Assembly: GCF_000426645.1 (NCBI RefSeq)
Contig: NZ_KE384549.1
Location: 339,001 to 403,000, forward strand
Direction of reading: 5' to 3'
Source of the DNA: Nakamurella lactea DSM 19367
Lineage (GTDB): Bacteria; Actinomycetota; Actinomycetes; Mycobacteriales; Nakamurellaceae
Length of the DNA: 64,000 bases
A program made the position numbers and the translations under genes. Every line of letters starts with the position of its first letter. The first letter of the stretch is position 1. The notes under the pieces were generated by a model. It saw only the letters and a list, made by a program, of their open reading frames with translations. It ran no database searches and was not told where the DNA came from. Shown piece by piece: positions 44,029-52,333 of this stretch.

Positions 44029-45144
44029 ATGACGGACACGCCGAATGACCGGGAGTCGCCGGTCGGCCGCAGCATCGACGAGCTCGATACCCCGGTCGCG
44101 TTGCTCGATCTCGATGTGTTCGACAGCAACGCCGCCACGATCCACCGCAAGCTCGCCGACGGGGGCCTGCAGTGGCGGCCGCACAGCAAGGCCCACAAGT
44201 CCCCGGTGCTGGCCCGCCGCCAGCTGGAGCTCGGGGCGATCGGCGTCACCTGCGCCAAACTCGGCGAGGCCGAAGTGATGGCCGCGGGCGGTATTGCGGA
44301 CATCCTGGTGGCCAACCTGCTCGGCTCGCCGGCGAAATGGCGGCGGGCGGCCGACCTGCAGAGCACCGCAACGGTGACGGTCTGCGTCGACGATCAACAG
44401 CATGTCCGCTGGGCGTCGGCCGCGGCGGTGCAGGCCGGCACGGTGATCCCGCTGCTGGTCGAGGTGGACGTCGGCATGCATCGGGTCGGGGTCCGCAGCT
44501 CCGACGACGCGGTGGCACTGGCCGAGCAGATCGCGGCAACCCCCGGCGTCGAGCTGGCCGGCGTGATGGGCTACGAGGGGCATCTGCCGACGATCTGGCC
44601 GGCGGCGGAGAAGGTCGCCCAGTGCGAACAGGCGTTGTCGGTCCTGACCGACGCCGCCACCGCGATCCGGGCGGCCGGCCACCAGGTACGGCTCGTCAGC
44701 TCCGGCGGTACCGCGACCTTCGAGAGTGCCTTCGGCGTCGACGGTCTCAACGAGAGCCAGGCCGGCGGCGGCTGTCTGATGGACCGTTTCTACGCCGAGA
44801 CCTGCCACATCGACCTGCCGTTCGCGCTGACCCTGACCGCCACCACGGTGAGCGTGCAGCAGAGCGCAGTGGCGATCATCGACGCCGGGTTCAAGGCCCT
44901 CGGCACACCGGCGAACATGCAGCCGGCCCTGGTGCTGGATCGGGAAGGCGTTGCGGTCAAGGCGCTCTCGGCCGAACACGGCATCCTGGCCACCGAGGGG
45001 TCGCCGTTGCGGGTGGGTGACCGGGTGCGTCTGGTGCCGGCCTACAGCGACGCGATGGTGTACCTGCACGAGAACCTGGTCGGGCATCGCGGGGGTGTCG
45101 TCACCGAAATGATCCCGGTGGCGGGTCGCGGCAAACTGGCCTGA
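44029..45144 (+). CDS. D-threonine aldolase-type PLP enzyme (alanine racemase N-terminal fold)
   Basis: 371 residues from ATG 44029 (GGAAAGG 10 nt upstream). The PLP Lys lies in the family motif WRPHSKAHKSPVLARRQ; other conserved parts are ELDTPVALLDLDVF, VEVDVGMHRVGV and a C-terminal D-serine dehydratase-like domain with SAEHGILA and RVRLVPAYSDAMVYLHE. These proteins cleave D-threonine or D-hydroxy amino acids with a divalent metal. A His-x-Cys-type metal site in the C-terminal domain is not seen clearly. The gene is divergent from the aldehyde dehydrogenase; aldolase-derived aldehyde oxidised by that enzyme is a possible link. Confidence 0.88.
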   Translation: MTDTPNDRESPVGRSIDELDTPVALLDLDVFDSNAATIHRKLADGGLQWRPHSKAHKSPVLARRQLELGAIGVTCAKLGEAEVMAAGGIADILVANLLGSPAKWRRAADLQSTATVTVCVDDQQHVRWASAAAVQAGTVIPLLVEVDVGMHRVGVRSSDDAVALAEQIAATPGVELAGVMGYEGHLPTIWPAAEKVAQCEQALSVLTDAATAIRAAGHQVRLVSSGGTATFESAFGVDGLNESQAGGGCLMDRFYAETCHIDLPFALTLTATTVSVQQSAVAIIDAGFKALGTPANMQPALVLDREGVAVKALSAEHGILATEGSPLRVGDRVRLVPAYSDAMVYLHENLVGHRGGVVTEMIPVAGRGKLA

Positions 45145-45157
45145 TCCCGACATCCCG

Positions 45158-45176
45158 CTACCTGCCCGGAGGGTAG
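45158..45176. terminator. Small hairpin between convergent stop codons
   Basis: CTACC (45158-45162) and GGTAG (45172-45176) can pair across a 9-nt loop, between the stop of the PLP-enzyme gene (45144) and that of the MBL-fold gene (45178). The left half matches the arm of the REP-like palindromes at 28831-28982, so this may be a decayed copy acting as a two-way terminator. Confidence 0.4.
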
Positions 45177-45177
45177 G

Positions 45178-46290
45178 TCAGGCGCTGACGGCGTACCGGA
45201 CGACGCCGTCGGTGTCGGCCGGCACCTCGACCAGGGCGCCGGTGCCGACCAGATACACCAGGTGCGAGATCGTTTCGGCCAGCGCCGACCGGCGCATCAG
45301 GCCGTGGATGCCCGACCAGCCGCGGGACCAGGTGAGCTCGGTCGCGGTGCCCCAGGCCGACTTCGGCGCGTCGGTGAGCACCCGCAGCACCTCGTCGCAA
45401 CGCTCCTGGTGGTGCGCCAGCAACTGCTCGGCCCTGGCCGCGATGCCCTCGAACCGCCACTCGTGCGCCGGCAGCGCCTCCGCGCTGTCGTAGTCCCGCA
45501 GCCGGCGCAGCGACCCAAGGTAGCGGGCCAGCGGCGGGTCGTCGTCGCCGGGATGGGTGCCGATGTTCGGGCTGATCCGGGGCAGCAGGTGATCGCCGGT
45601 GAGCAGCCGGTCGGCGTCCTCGTCGTGGAAGCAGAGGTGGCCGGGGGTGTGGCCTGGGGTCCAGACCACCCGCACCCGGCGGCCGGGCAGGTCGATCAGC
45701 TCGCCATCGGCCGGGGCGCGGGTCGGACGGGCCATCGTCGAGAAGACGTCGTCGGTGTTGCCCGCGTAGGTGAGGCCCGCGATCTCCGACTTCGGGACAC
45801 CGTTGCGGGTGAGCCAGGGGACGTCGGCGGATCCGCGGGCCGCTCTGTCTCCAGCGGCGGCCAGTAGCGCCGCGTCGTCGGCATGCATGCCGATCCAGGC
45901 GCCGGAGGCCGCCGCCAGCCGACCGGACAGGCCGTGGTGATCAGGGTGCACGTGCGACACCAGGATTCCGGTCACGGCGGCCGGGTCGACCCCGCACTCG
46001 GCGAGCCCGGCGAACAGCGCGTCGGCGCCCTCGTCCGAATCCCAGCCGGGATCGACCACCACCGCCGCCCCGTCACCGGTGAGCAGGTAACTCAGCGTGT
46101 AGCGCAGCGGGTTGTCCGGGAACGGCACTGGAATGGAGAAGGTGCCACCGCCGAGATCCTCGATCTCCGGGAACCGGCGTTCCAACCAGGCCGTGTGCTG
46201 CACGACGCCGCTGCCCTGCGGGGCCGGGATCGGGGGCCGAGGCGGCGACGCCGGTGTCGTGACGGGCTCGGACGGGGATGACGGGGTCAT
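45178..46290 (-). CDS. Metallo-beta-lactamase-fold hydrolase
   Basis: 370 residues from ATG 46290. The dinuclear zinc motif is HVHPDHHGLSG, with further ligands in TPGHTPGHLCFHDE and a later LTGDHLLPRI. A C-terminal winged-helix-like extension (about residues 280-360) is common to the MBL subgroup related to LACTB2. The Pro-rich first 25 residues are probably disordered. It hydrolyses an unidentified ester or thioester. Its start is 78 bp downstream of the methyltransferase stop. Confidence 0.9.
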   Translation of the reverse strand: MTPSSPSEPVTTPASPPRPPIPAPQGSGVVQHTAWLERRFPEIEDLGGGTFSIPVPFPDNPLRYTLSYLLTGDGAAVVVDPGWDSDEGADALFAGLAECGVDPAAVTGILVSHVHPDHHGLSGRLAAASGAWIGMHADDAALLAAAGDRAARGSADVPWLTRNGVPKSEIAGLTYAGNTDDVFSTMARPTRAPADGELIDLPGRRVRVVWTPGHTPGHLCFHDEDADRLLTGDHLLPRISPNIGTHPGDDDPPLARYLGSLRRLRDYDSAEALPAHEWRFEGIAARAEQLLAHHQERCDEVLRVLTDAPKSAWGTATELTWSRGWSGIHGLMRRSALAETISHLVYLVGTGALVEVPADTDGVVRYAVSA

Positions 46291-46368
46291 CAGCCGATCG
46301 TTGCAGCCCGTACGGCGCCGGCGTCGACCGCCCCTCCAACGGCAGGGTAGGTCGCCGGTGTCGGCCGG

Positions 46369-47412
46369 TCAGGACGCCCGGCGCCCGTAGGTCAGCGCAT
46401 GCATCGGGGTGAGCTCGACGTGACCGATGCCGACGAACCCGTGCCGCTGCAGCAGCGCGTCGTAGGCGGTCCGGGGAAGCAGCTGATCGTCGATCTGTGC
46501 CTCGAAGTACTGGATGCCGGACATGATCCGGCCGGGTGTGCTGCGCAGCCCGTCGGTCGTCTCCGGGAAGGGGAAGTCGGAGATCACGAAGATGCCCCCC
46601 GGTTCCAGCATGCCCAGCACCCGCTCGGCGACGGCGTCGATGTCCCGGCACTCGTGCATCGAGATGTTGTTGAGCACCACAGCAGCCGGCCGGTCCAGCG
46701 TCATCTGCTCCAGCGGGCTCTCGATCAGCGTGACGGCATCGCCGATCCCGGCGGCGGCGACCGCCGCGCCGGCGTCGTTGAGGCTGTGTCGATCGCCGTC
46801 GATGCCGATCACCGTGCAGTTCGGGTAGCTCCGGGCGAGCGCGAGCAACCCGACCCCGGAGCCGCAGGCGGTGTCCACCACCCGGCAGCCGGCGGCGAGC
46901 CGGTCTGCCAGGTCCGGAACCTGCTGCAGGCCACCGGGTATCAGTCGGGTGTAGAACGGCGTGCCGGTGCCGGCGACGCCGGTGATCCAGTCCGGACTGC
47001 ACTGGTCCCACCAGAGTCGTTCTCCGGTAGGAAGTTCGGTGTCGAACCGGGTGAACATCTCCGGCTGCTCCATCAGCGTGAAGACGCCACCGACGAAGGC
47101 CGGCGACGTCCGGTCCAGCAGCAGGGTGGCCATTTGCGGTGCCAGCGTGTAGGTCTCGCCGTCCCGGTCGCAGATCGCGGCGGCCACCGCGCCCTGCCCC
47201 CAGACCCGGGTGAAGAACGGGTCCAGCGACAGGCTCTCGGCAAGATCGTCCGAGGTGCGTCCCTGCGGATGCTCGGCGAGGGCGGCGATCAGGCCGTGCC
47301 GGAGCCCCATCGCGATGGTTCGGGAGCAGGCCAGGCCCGCCGCGTGGCCGAGCAGCACCGGCGCCTGCTGCTGCAGGGTGGGGATGCTGGGAGCGGCTGT
47401 GGTGGTCGTCAT
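46369..47412 (-). CDS. SAM-dependent class I methyltransferase (O-methyltransferase-like)
   Basis: 347 residues from ATG 47412. The N-terminal 120 residues (GLACSRTIAMGLRHGLIAAL, then TSDDLAESLSLDP) form the dimerisation winged-helix part found in small-molecule O-methyltransferases. The SAM motif I is VVDTACGSGVGLLAL near residue 187, followed by an acidic residue in VIGIDGD. It methylates an unknown small molecule. It is divergent from an HxlR regulator, a typical arrangement for a regulated detoxification or secondary-metabolite enzyme. Confidence 0.88.
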   Translation of the reverse strand: MTTTTAAPSIPTLQQQAPVLLGHAAGLACSRTIAMGLRHGLIAALAEHPQGRTSDDLAESLSLDPFFTRVWGQGAVAAAICDRDGETYTLAPQMATLLLDRTSPAFVGGVFTLMEQPEMFTRFDTELPTGERLWWDQCSPDWITGVAGTGTPFYTRLIPGGLQQVPDLADRLAAGCRVVDTACGSGVGLLALARSYPNCTVIGIDGDRHSLNDAGAAVAAAGIGDAVTLIESPLEQMTLDRPAAVVLNNISMHECRDIDAVAERVLGMLEPGGIFVISDFPFPETTDGLRSTPGRIMSGIQYFEAQIDDQLLPRTAYDALLQRHGFVGIGHVELTPMHALTYGRRAS

Positions 47413-47567
47413 GTTCGTGGTCCTTTACGGATCGGGGATGGTGCTACCAGCCTGGGTCGCAGCCCACCCGGTGCTCCAGTGCCGGTTCTGTAGCGCCGGT
47501 GGTTCTGAATCTGTACTGGTCACCGGTCCCTCTTCCGGGTGTACTGGGGGTAGCGGAAGGGTGTGCA
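47413..47567. promoter_or_regulatory. Divergent methyltransferase/HxlR control region with TGTACTGG direct repeats
   Basis: 155 bp separate the two divergent starts. TGTACTGG occurs at 47512-47519 and 47540-47547, 28 bp apart in the same orientation. These could be HxlR half-sites, but no full palindrome or clear promoter boxes are seen. Confidence 0.35.
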
Positions 47568-48248
47568 ATGACCGTCTACGGCCAGTTCTGTCCCGTCGCC
47601 AAGGCGATGGAGGTGTTGGACGAACGCTGGACCCTGCTGGTGGTCAGGGAGCTGCTCGCCGGCAGCAGCCACTTCAACGAGCTCCGGCGCGGTGTCCCGA
47701 AGATGTCACCGGCGTTGCTGTCCAAGCGTCTGCGTTCGCTGGTCAGGGCGGGTGTGGTGCGGCGGCGGGATGCCGACAACCGGGTGCAGTACGAATTGAC
47801 CCAATGTGGTCGCGAGCTGGCCGGGGTGGTGGAATCGTTGGGCGCCTGGGGAGTTCGCTGGATCGGTGAGCTCGGCGAGGGCGACCTCGACCCGCACCTG
47901 TTGCTGTGGGACCTGCGCCGGCGCCTCGATCTGGACGCGATGCCCCGTTCGCGAACGGTGATCTCGTTCGTCTTCGACGACGTTGCGTCCCAGGCGGCCA
48001 GGTGGTGGCTGATGGTCGCCGGCGACAATGCCGATATCTGCGACTACGACCCTGGATTCGACGTGACCGTGACGGTGACCACCTCGCTGCGGACCATGAC
48101 GCGGATCTGGCGCGGTGACCTGGAATGGCAGCAGGCGTTGGGAGCACGGGCGGTAGTGCTCAGCGGCGACCGGGCGGCCCGCCGGGCGTTGCCCGGCTGG
48201 CTGCGACCGGGAGCGTTCGCCGGCGTGCCCCGGCCGGTGGCCGGGTAA
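47568..48248 (+). CDS. HxlR-family winged-helix regulator with C-terminal effector-like domain
   Basis: 226 residues from ATG 47568 (GGAAGGG 6-7 nt upstream). Residues 1-105 form the HxlR domain: FCPVAKAMEVLDERWTLLVV, RELLAGSSHFNELRRGVP, MSPALLSKRLRSLVRAGVVRR. C9 lies where redox-sensing HxlR members have their reactive Cys. Unlike stand-alone HxlR proteins of about 110-130 residues, this one adds about 110 residues (WWLMVAGDNADICDYDPGFDVTVTV) resembling an SCP2-like ligand pocket. It probably controls the divergent methyltransferase. Confidence 0.9.
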   Translation: MTVYGQFCPVAKAMEVLDERWTLLVVRELLAGSSHFNELRRGVPKMSPALLSKRLRSLVRAGVVRRRDADNRVQYELTQCGRELAGVVESLGAWGVRWIGELGEGDLDPHLLLWDLRRRLDLDAMPRSRTVISFVFDDVASQAARWWLMVAGDNADICDYDPGFDVTVTVTTSLRTMTRIWRGDLEWQQALGARAVVLSGDRAARRALPGWLRPGAFAGVPRPVAG

Positions 48249-48292
48249 CGCCTGCGATGACGGCTGTCGACGCCGTCAACCTGGCAACGGGG

Positions 48293-49288
48293 TCACTCGC
48301 CGAGGAGGGCACCGGCCTCGGCGCGCCACCACGGGGTCTGGACGAAACCGCGCTTCACCGTGAGCAGCTCGACGTTCGACGACCAGCCCTCGACGCCCTC
48401 GAGTGAGGAGAGGGTCTCGGTGACGAAGCGGAACAGGTCGTCGGTCGAGGCGGCGATCACCTCGCAGAACAGGGCGTTGCCGTCGAGGGTGGCGGCGATG
48501 TAACGCACCGACCGGTGACGGCGCAATTCGCCGGCCACCGAATTCAGCTGGGACGGCCGGACCCGGACGGTGAGCATCGTCTCCGACTCCAGCCCGAGAG
48601 CAGCCGCCGCGACCAGGGTCAGCACGCGGAAGCAGCCGAGCTGGTGCATCCGGTCGTAGCGCCGACGGACGGTACTTTCGTTGATGCCCAACGCATCCGA
48701 CACGGTACGGAAGCTGGTCCGACCGTCATCCGCCATCGCCTTGAGGATCGCGCGATCCTGCTCGTCGAGATGGGACGGGTCGCAGCGGGGCGGTTCGGAG
48801 ACGTCGATGTCGGTGTCGTCGCCGTCGAGCAGCTGTCTGCTCCAATCGTGCGTCATCTTGTAGACGTGCAGGGTGAGATCGCTGCGCAGCCGTTCCACCC
48901 CTGGGATGGATTGCAGACCGATCAGGGTCTGCGCCTGGTAGCCGGGGATCCGCGGCGCTATCACTTCGGCGATGATGTCGTCCTCCCCGGTGACCAGGGC
49001 GACCACCCTGGTCTCCGGCCGACCGGCGAGTTCGGCGGCCACCGCAAGTTGTCGGCCGGGCCGACAGCGCACCCGCACCATGAACGACTCGACCGGTCCT
49101 TCGCCACCGAGTTCGGGCATCACGGAGATCTTCACCACGCCCTGGTCGATCAATTGCTGGGTCCGCCGTGCGGCCGTCGGCACCGATGTCTCGCACAGCT
49201 CCGCGATCGCCGTCCAGCTGGCCCGCCCGTCAACCTGCAGGGCGGCGATCAGGCGCCGGTCCAAGTCGTCCAGCTTCATCCCCGTCAT
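48293..49288 (-). CDS. Double-length Lrp/AsnC-family transcriptional regulator
   Basis: 331 residues from ATG 49288 (ATGA overlap with the hydrolase gene; ATG 49279 is also possible). Two complete Lrp-like units are joined: HTH 1 (LDDLDRRLIAALQVDGRASW) with a RAM domain, and HTH 2 (LDEQDRAILKAMADDGRTSF, then INESTVRRRYDRM) with a second ligand-binding part. Single Lrp proteins are about 150 residues, so this is a tandem fusion. As the last gene of a peptide-use operon it is the likely amino-acid-responsive regulator of that operon. Confidence 0.92.
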   Translation of the reverse strand: MTGMKLDDLDRRLIAALQVDGRASWTAIAELCETSVPTAARRTQQLIDQGVVKISVMPELGGEGPVESFMVRVRCRPGRQLAVAAELAGRPETRVVALVTGEDDIIAEVIAPRIPGYQAQTLIGLQSIPGVERLRSDLTLHVYKMTHDWSRQLLDGDDTDIDVSEPPRCDPSHLDEQDRAILKAMADDGRTSFRTVSDALGINESTVRRRYDRMHQLGCFRVLTLVAAAALGLESETMLTVRVRPSQLNSVAGELRRHRSVRYIAATLDGNALFCEVIAASTDDLFRFVTETLSSLEGVEGWSSNVELLTVKRGFVQTPWWRAEAGALLGE

Positions 49289-50145
49289 CGACTGATGGTG
49301 CCCTCACCGGCAGGGACGTGCTCGGCGAGGAAGGCACGGACCCTCGCGGTCCACTCGTCGGCCTGTTCGATCTGCGGCGAGTGTCCGGATTCCTCGAAAA
49401 CGGTGAGCTCGGAGCCGGGGATCAACCGATGCAGGGTCTCACTCGCCTGGACCGGGGTGATCCAGTCGGTGCGACCGACGGTGATCAGCGTCGGCGCGGT
49501 GATGTCGCCGAGGCGGTCCTTGAGGTCGTAGTTCGGGATGTTGTGGGTGAAGGCGTAATTGTGCGTCCGGTACCGGTACGGGGTGCTGGCGACCTTCTGT
49601 TCTACCACCTCGGGATCGTAGTGGAAGTCGTAGAGCGGCAGGATCTCTCGCCAGCAGTCCCGTAGGTCGTCGTCACTGGTGACCTGCCCGTTGTTGATCC
49701 GGTCGAACTTCTCGACGTCCAGCTGCACCCGGGTGGTGGCCAGGGCGGTCGCTCGGGAGGCCGCCTCGTGACTGTGGTCGCCGGCGGTGTCCCGCAGCAC
49801 CAGGGCGGTCACCCGGTCCGGGTACCGCACGGCGTACTCCAGCGAGATGAATCCGCCGTACGAGCCGCCGGCCATGATGATCCGGTCGGCGCCGATCCAC
49901 TGCCGTAGACCATCGACGTCGGCGGCCCATTGCTCATGGGTGAACGGCTCTTTCCCTTCGCTGTCTCCCGACCCGCGGGCGTCGAACACCAGCACTCGAT
50001 AGCGATCCGCCAGTCGACCGAAGCTGCTGCGTGGCTCGGCCCGCGACCCGAGACCCGGTGCCCCGTGGTGAGCGATGAGCACCGGCGCCCCTTCCGGCCC
50101 GAGCACCTCGACCTCGAGCCGGTTTCCATTGATCTCGACGTTCAT
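49285..50145 (-). CDS. Alpha/beta hydrolase, proline-iminopeptidase-like
   Basis: 286 residues from ATG 50145 with AGGAAGG upstream. The oxyanion loop region is HHGAPGLGS (HGGPG-like), the nucleophile elbow GGSYGG, the acid in VGRTDWITP and the His in EESGHSPQIEQ. The size and loop resemble prolyl aminopeptidases and related amide hydrolases. Its position between an M24-fold protein and a double Lrp regulator in a dipeptide importer operon fits release of N-terminal residues from imported peptides. Ester or lactone hydrolysis remains possible. Confidence 0.85.
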   Translation of the reverse strand: MNVEINGNRLEVEVLGPEGAPVLIAHHGAPGLGSRAEPRSSFGRLADRYRVLVFDARGSGDSEGKEPFTHEQWAADVDGLRQWIGADRIIMAGGSYGGFISLEYAVRYPDRVTALVLRDTAGDHSHEAASRATALATTRVQLDVEKFDRINNGQVTSDDDLRDCWREILPLYDFHYDPEVVEQKVASTPYRYRTHNYAFTHNIPNYDLKDRLGDITAPTLITVGRTDWITPVQASETLHRLIPGSELTVFEESGHSPQIEQADEWTARVRAFLAEHVPAGEGTISR

Positions 50146-50195
50146 CTGTTGCCTTCCTGTTGGCGCGATTGCTGTTGGCGTGGCTGACGGAGTCT

Positions 50196-51380
50196 TCAGA
50201 CCTGGATGACGGCGCTCGGCAGATCTCGCGGGTATCCGGTGAGCGGCCGCGCACCGTCCTCGGTGACCAGCATCGAATCCGAGATTCGATAACCGGCGTG
50301 GCCGGCGACGTAGATTCCCGGCTCGTTCGAGACGATCATTCCGGCGGCCAGCGGCGTCCGGTCGCCGCCCTCCAACCAGGGCGGTTCGTGCATCCCGAGG
50401 CCGATGCCGTGCCCCTGTCGGTGACGTAGGTGCTGGCCGAGGCCGGCCTCCCGGATGACGGCCAGGCAGGCCGCGTTCGCCTCCCGGCACAGCGCACCGG
50501 GCCGGATCGCCGCACCGCCGATCTGTTGTGCGCTCAGCACGGCCTCGTAATAGCGCCGCTGGTCGGCGGTCGGTTCGCCAAGGATGAACGTGCGCTCGCC
50601 CTCGACGAACCGGCCGCCCACCGCGCACCCCAGGGACAACATGAAGGTGTCGCCGCGGCGGAGCCGATAGCCGGAAGGCAGCCCGTGCGGGCGGACGGAG
50701 TTCTCGGCGGCGTAGACCAGCCCACCGGCCATCGGCGCGACCACCACGACTTCGGTGTGCTCGTCGTACATTGTGCCGGTGCCGACTGCGCCGACGTGCG
50801 CGGCCAACTCGGCCTCGCTGGGCAGCGGGCCGCCGCCGGCGGCGGCGTCCCGGATCAGCTCGATGCCGGCGGCCAGCATCAGGTCGGTGATCCTGGCCGC
50901 CTCGGCGTGCAGCCCGATCTCCTCCGGATGTTTGACATACCGTTGGCGTTGCACCAGGTCGGTGGCCAGCCAGCGGACGCCGGGCACCGCGGATTGCAGG
51001 GCAGTCAGTCGACGCTGGGTGATGGTGTCGGTGAAGGCGACGGCCGCGGCGCCGGGGATCGCGGCCCGGAGGTGCCGGAACGGCGGCACCACACCGGGAA
51101 ACTCGGGATAGGCAACGATCTCGGCGCGAGCGTGTTGCCAGAGCGCGTGATCTCGTTCCAGTTCCGGCAGCAACAGCAAGGTGGTCCCGTCGGCGCCGAT
51201 CCAGACGGCAACCGGCCGCTCGCACGGATGATGGAAGAAGCCGGTCAGGTACGCGACGTCCTCCGGGTCGTCGGTGATCAGGGCGTCGCAGTCGATCGCC
51301 GCGAGTCCTTCGCGCAGCTGGGCCTGTACCCGATCGAAGAAGGTGGCGGGCAGTCGCTGACTGAACCGAGGTGTGGTCAC
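50196..51380 (-). CDS. M24 (creatinase/aminopeptidase P-fold) protein with altered metal ligands
   Basis: 394 residues from GTG 51380 (GTGA overlap with the permease gene). An N-terminal creatinase-like domain (about 1-150) precedes the pita-bread catalytic domain. Of the five usual metal ligands, only the His (H324 in GHGIGLGMHEP) and one Glu (E353 in SNEPGIY) are kept; the first Asp is S249 (FMLSLG), the second aligns with E260, and the last Glu is S367 (RISDS). This pattern resembles metal-free relatives such as creatinase or ectoine hydrolase more than Xaa-Pro peptidases. It might split a C-N bond of a small amide rather than a proline peptide. Confidence 0.85.
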   Translation of the reverse strand: MTTPRFSQRLPATFFDRVQAQLREGLAAIDCDALITDDPEDVAYLTGFFHHPCERPVAVWIGADGTTLLLLPELERDHALWQHARAEIVAYPEFPGVVPPFRHLRAAIPGAAAVAFTDTITQRRLTALQSAVPGVRWLATDLVQRQRYVKHPEEIGLHAEAARITDLMLAAGIELIRDAAAGGGPLPSEAELAAHVGAVGTGTMYDEHTEVVVVAPMAGGLVYAAENSVRPHGLPSGYRLRRGDTFMLSLGCAVGGRFVEGERTFILGEPTADQRRYYEAVLSAQQIGGAAIRPGALCREANAACLAVIREAGLGQHLRHRQGHGIGLGMHEPPWLEGGDRTPLAAGMIVSNEPGIYVAGHAGYRISDSMLVTEDGARPLTGYPRDLPSAVIQV

Positions 51381-52333
51381 CGGGAAGCCTTTCGCGGTCG
51401 GCGACGGCCGGCCCGCGGGCCGCGCAGTCGGGGGTTGCGGGCATCGTTGTAGCTGATCGACAGCAGCGTCGCGGCCAGCACCAACAGCAGGATGGCCAGC
51501 GACGGGAACAGGGTCAACCACCAGGCGCTGGACATCGCGCCGGCCTGTTGTGCCTCGTAGAGGATGCGGCCCCAGGACCAGACGTTCGGATCGCCGAGCC
51601 CGAGGAAGGCCAGGCCGGCGGCCGACAGCACCGCCCGCGAGGCGGTGAGCACCACGGAGACCACGACGACCGGGAGTACGGCCGGCACCACGTGCCGGCT
51701 GATGATCCAGGCCGGCGAGCTGGTCATCAGCCGGGCGGCGTCGACGAACGACAGCCGCACCACCGAGATCGCCTGTGATCGAACAACTCTGGTCACTTCG
51801 GGCCAGGAGAACGCGGCGATCACGGTGATGATGGTCAGCGTGCTCGGTCCGGCGAGTGCAGCGATCAGGATCATCAGGGGCAACACCGGCAGCGCCAGGG
51901 TGAGGTCGACGATCACCCCGAGAACCGTGTCCAGGCGCCGGAAGTAGCTGCCGATCACCGCCAGCATCGTGCCGACGGTGATCGCGATCGCGCTCGCGGC
52001 AATGGCTACCACAATGCTCTGCCGCGAGCCCCACACCACCTCGGCGAACACGTCGCGGCCCAGCGAGTCGGTGCCGAACCAGTGGCTTCCGGATGGCGGT
52101 GACAACACCTGGGTCCCGTACGCGGCCGGGAAATCGGCGATCAGCGGGGCGAAGACCGCGACCAGGATCAACAACAGGGTCACCGCCATCGACAGCACCG
52201 CGAGCGGATTCCGGCGCAGCGAGCGCCAGGTGGCGGCCGCGGCCCGCGGCAGGTCGGTGTCGACGGTCTCGGCGGACGGCAGGACAGCTACCGCCGGTGC
52301 GGCTTCCGATCGCTCGGTTCCGGGCGTCGTCAT
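51377..52333 (-). CDS. Peptide/nickel-type ABC transporter permease (DppC-like)
   Basis: 318 residues from ATG 52333. The N-terminal region (LRRNPLAVLSMAVTLLLILVAVFAPL) and HWFGTDSLGRDVFAEVVWG are DppC hallmarks; the coupling loop is VDAARLMTSSPAWII and the C-terminal part has AGLAFLGLGDPNVWSWG. A basic tail follows. Both ends overlap neighbouring genes by 4 nt. The ATPases to drive it are encoded divergently at 56385-58431. Confidence 0.93.
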   Translation of the reverse strand: MTTPGTERSEAAPAVAVLPSAETVDTDLPRAAAATWRSLRRNPLAVLSMAVTLLLILVAVFAPLIADFPAAYGTQVLSPPSGSHWFGTDSLGRDVFAEVVWGSRQSIVVAIAASAIAITVGTMLAVIGSYFRRLDTVLGVIVDLTLALPVLPLMILIAALAGPSTLTIITVIAAFSWPEVTRVVRSQAISVVRLSFVDAARLMTSSPAWIISRHVVPAVLPVVVVSVVLTASRAVLSAAGLAFLGLGDPNVWSWGRILYEAQQAGAMSSAWWLTLFPSLAILLLVLAATLLSISYNDARNPRLRGPRAGRRRPRKASR

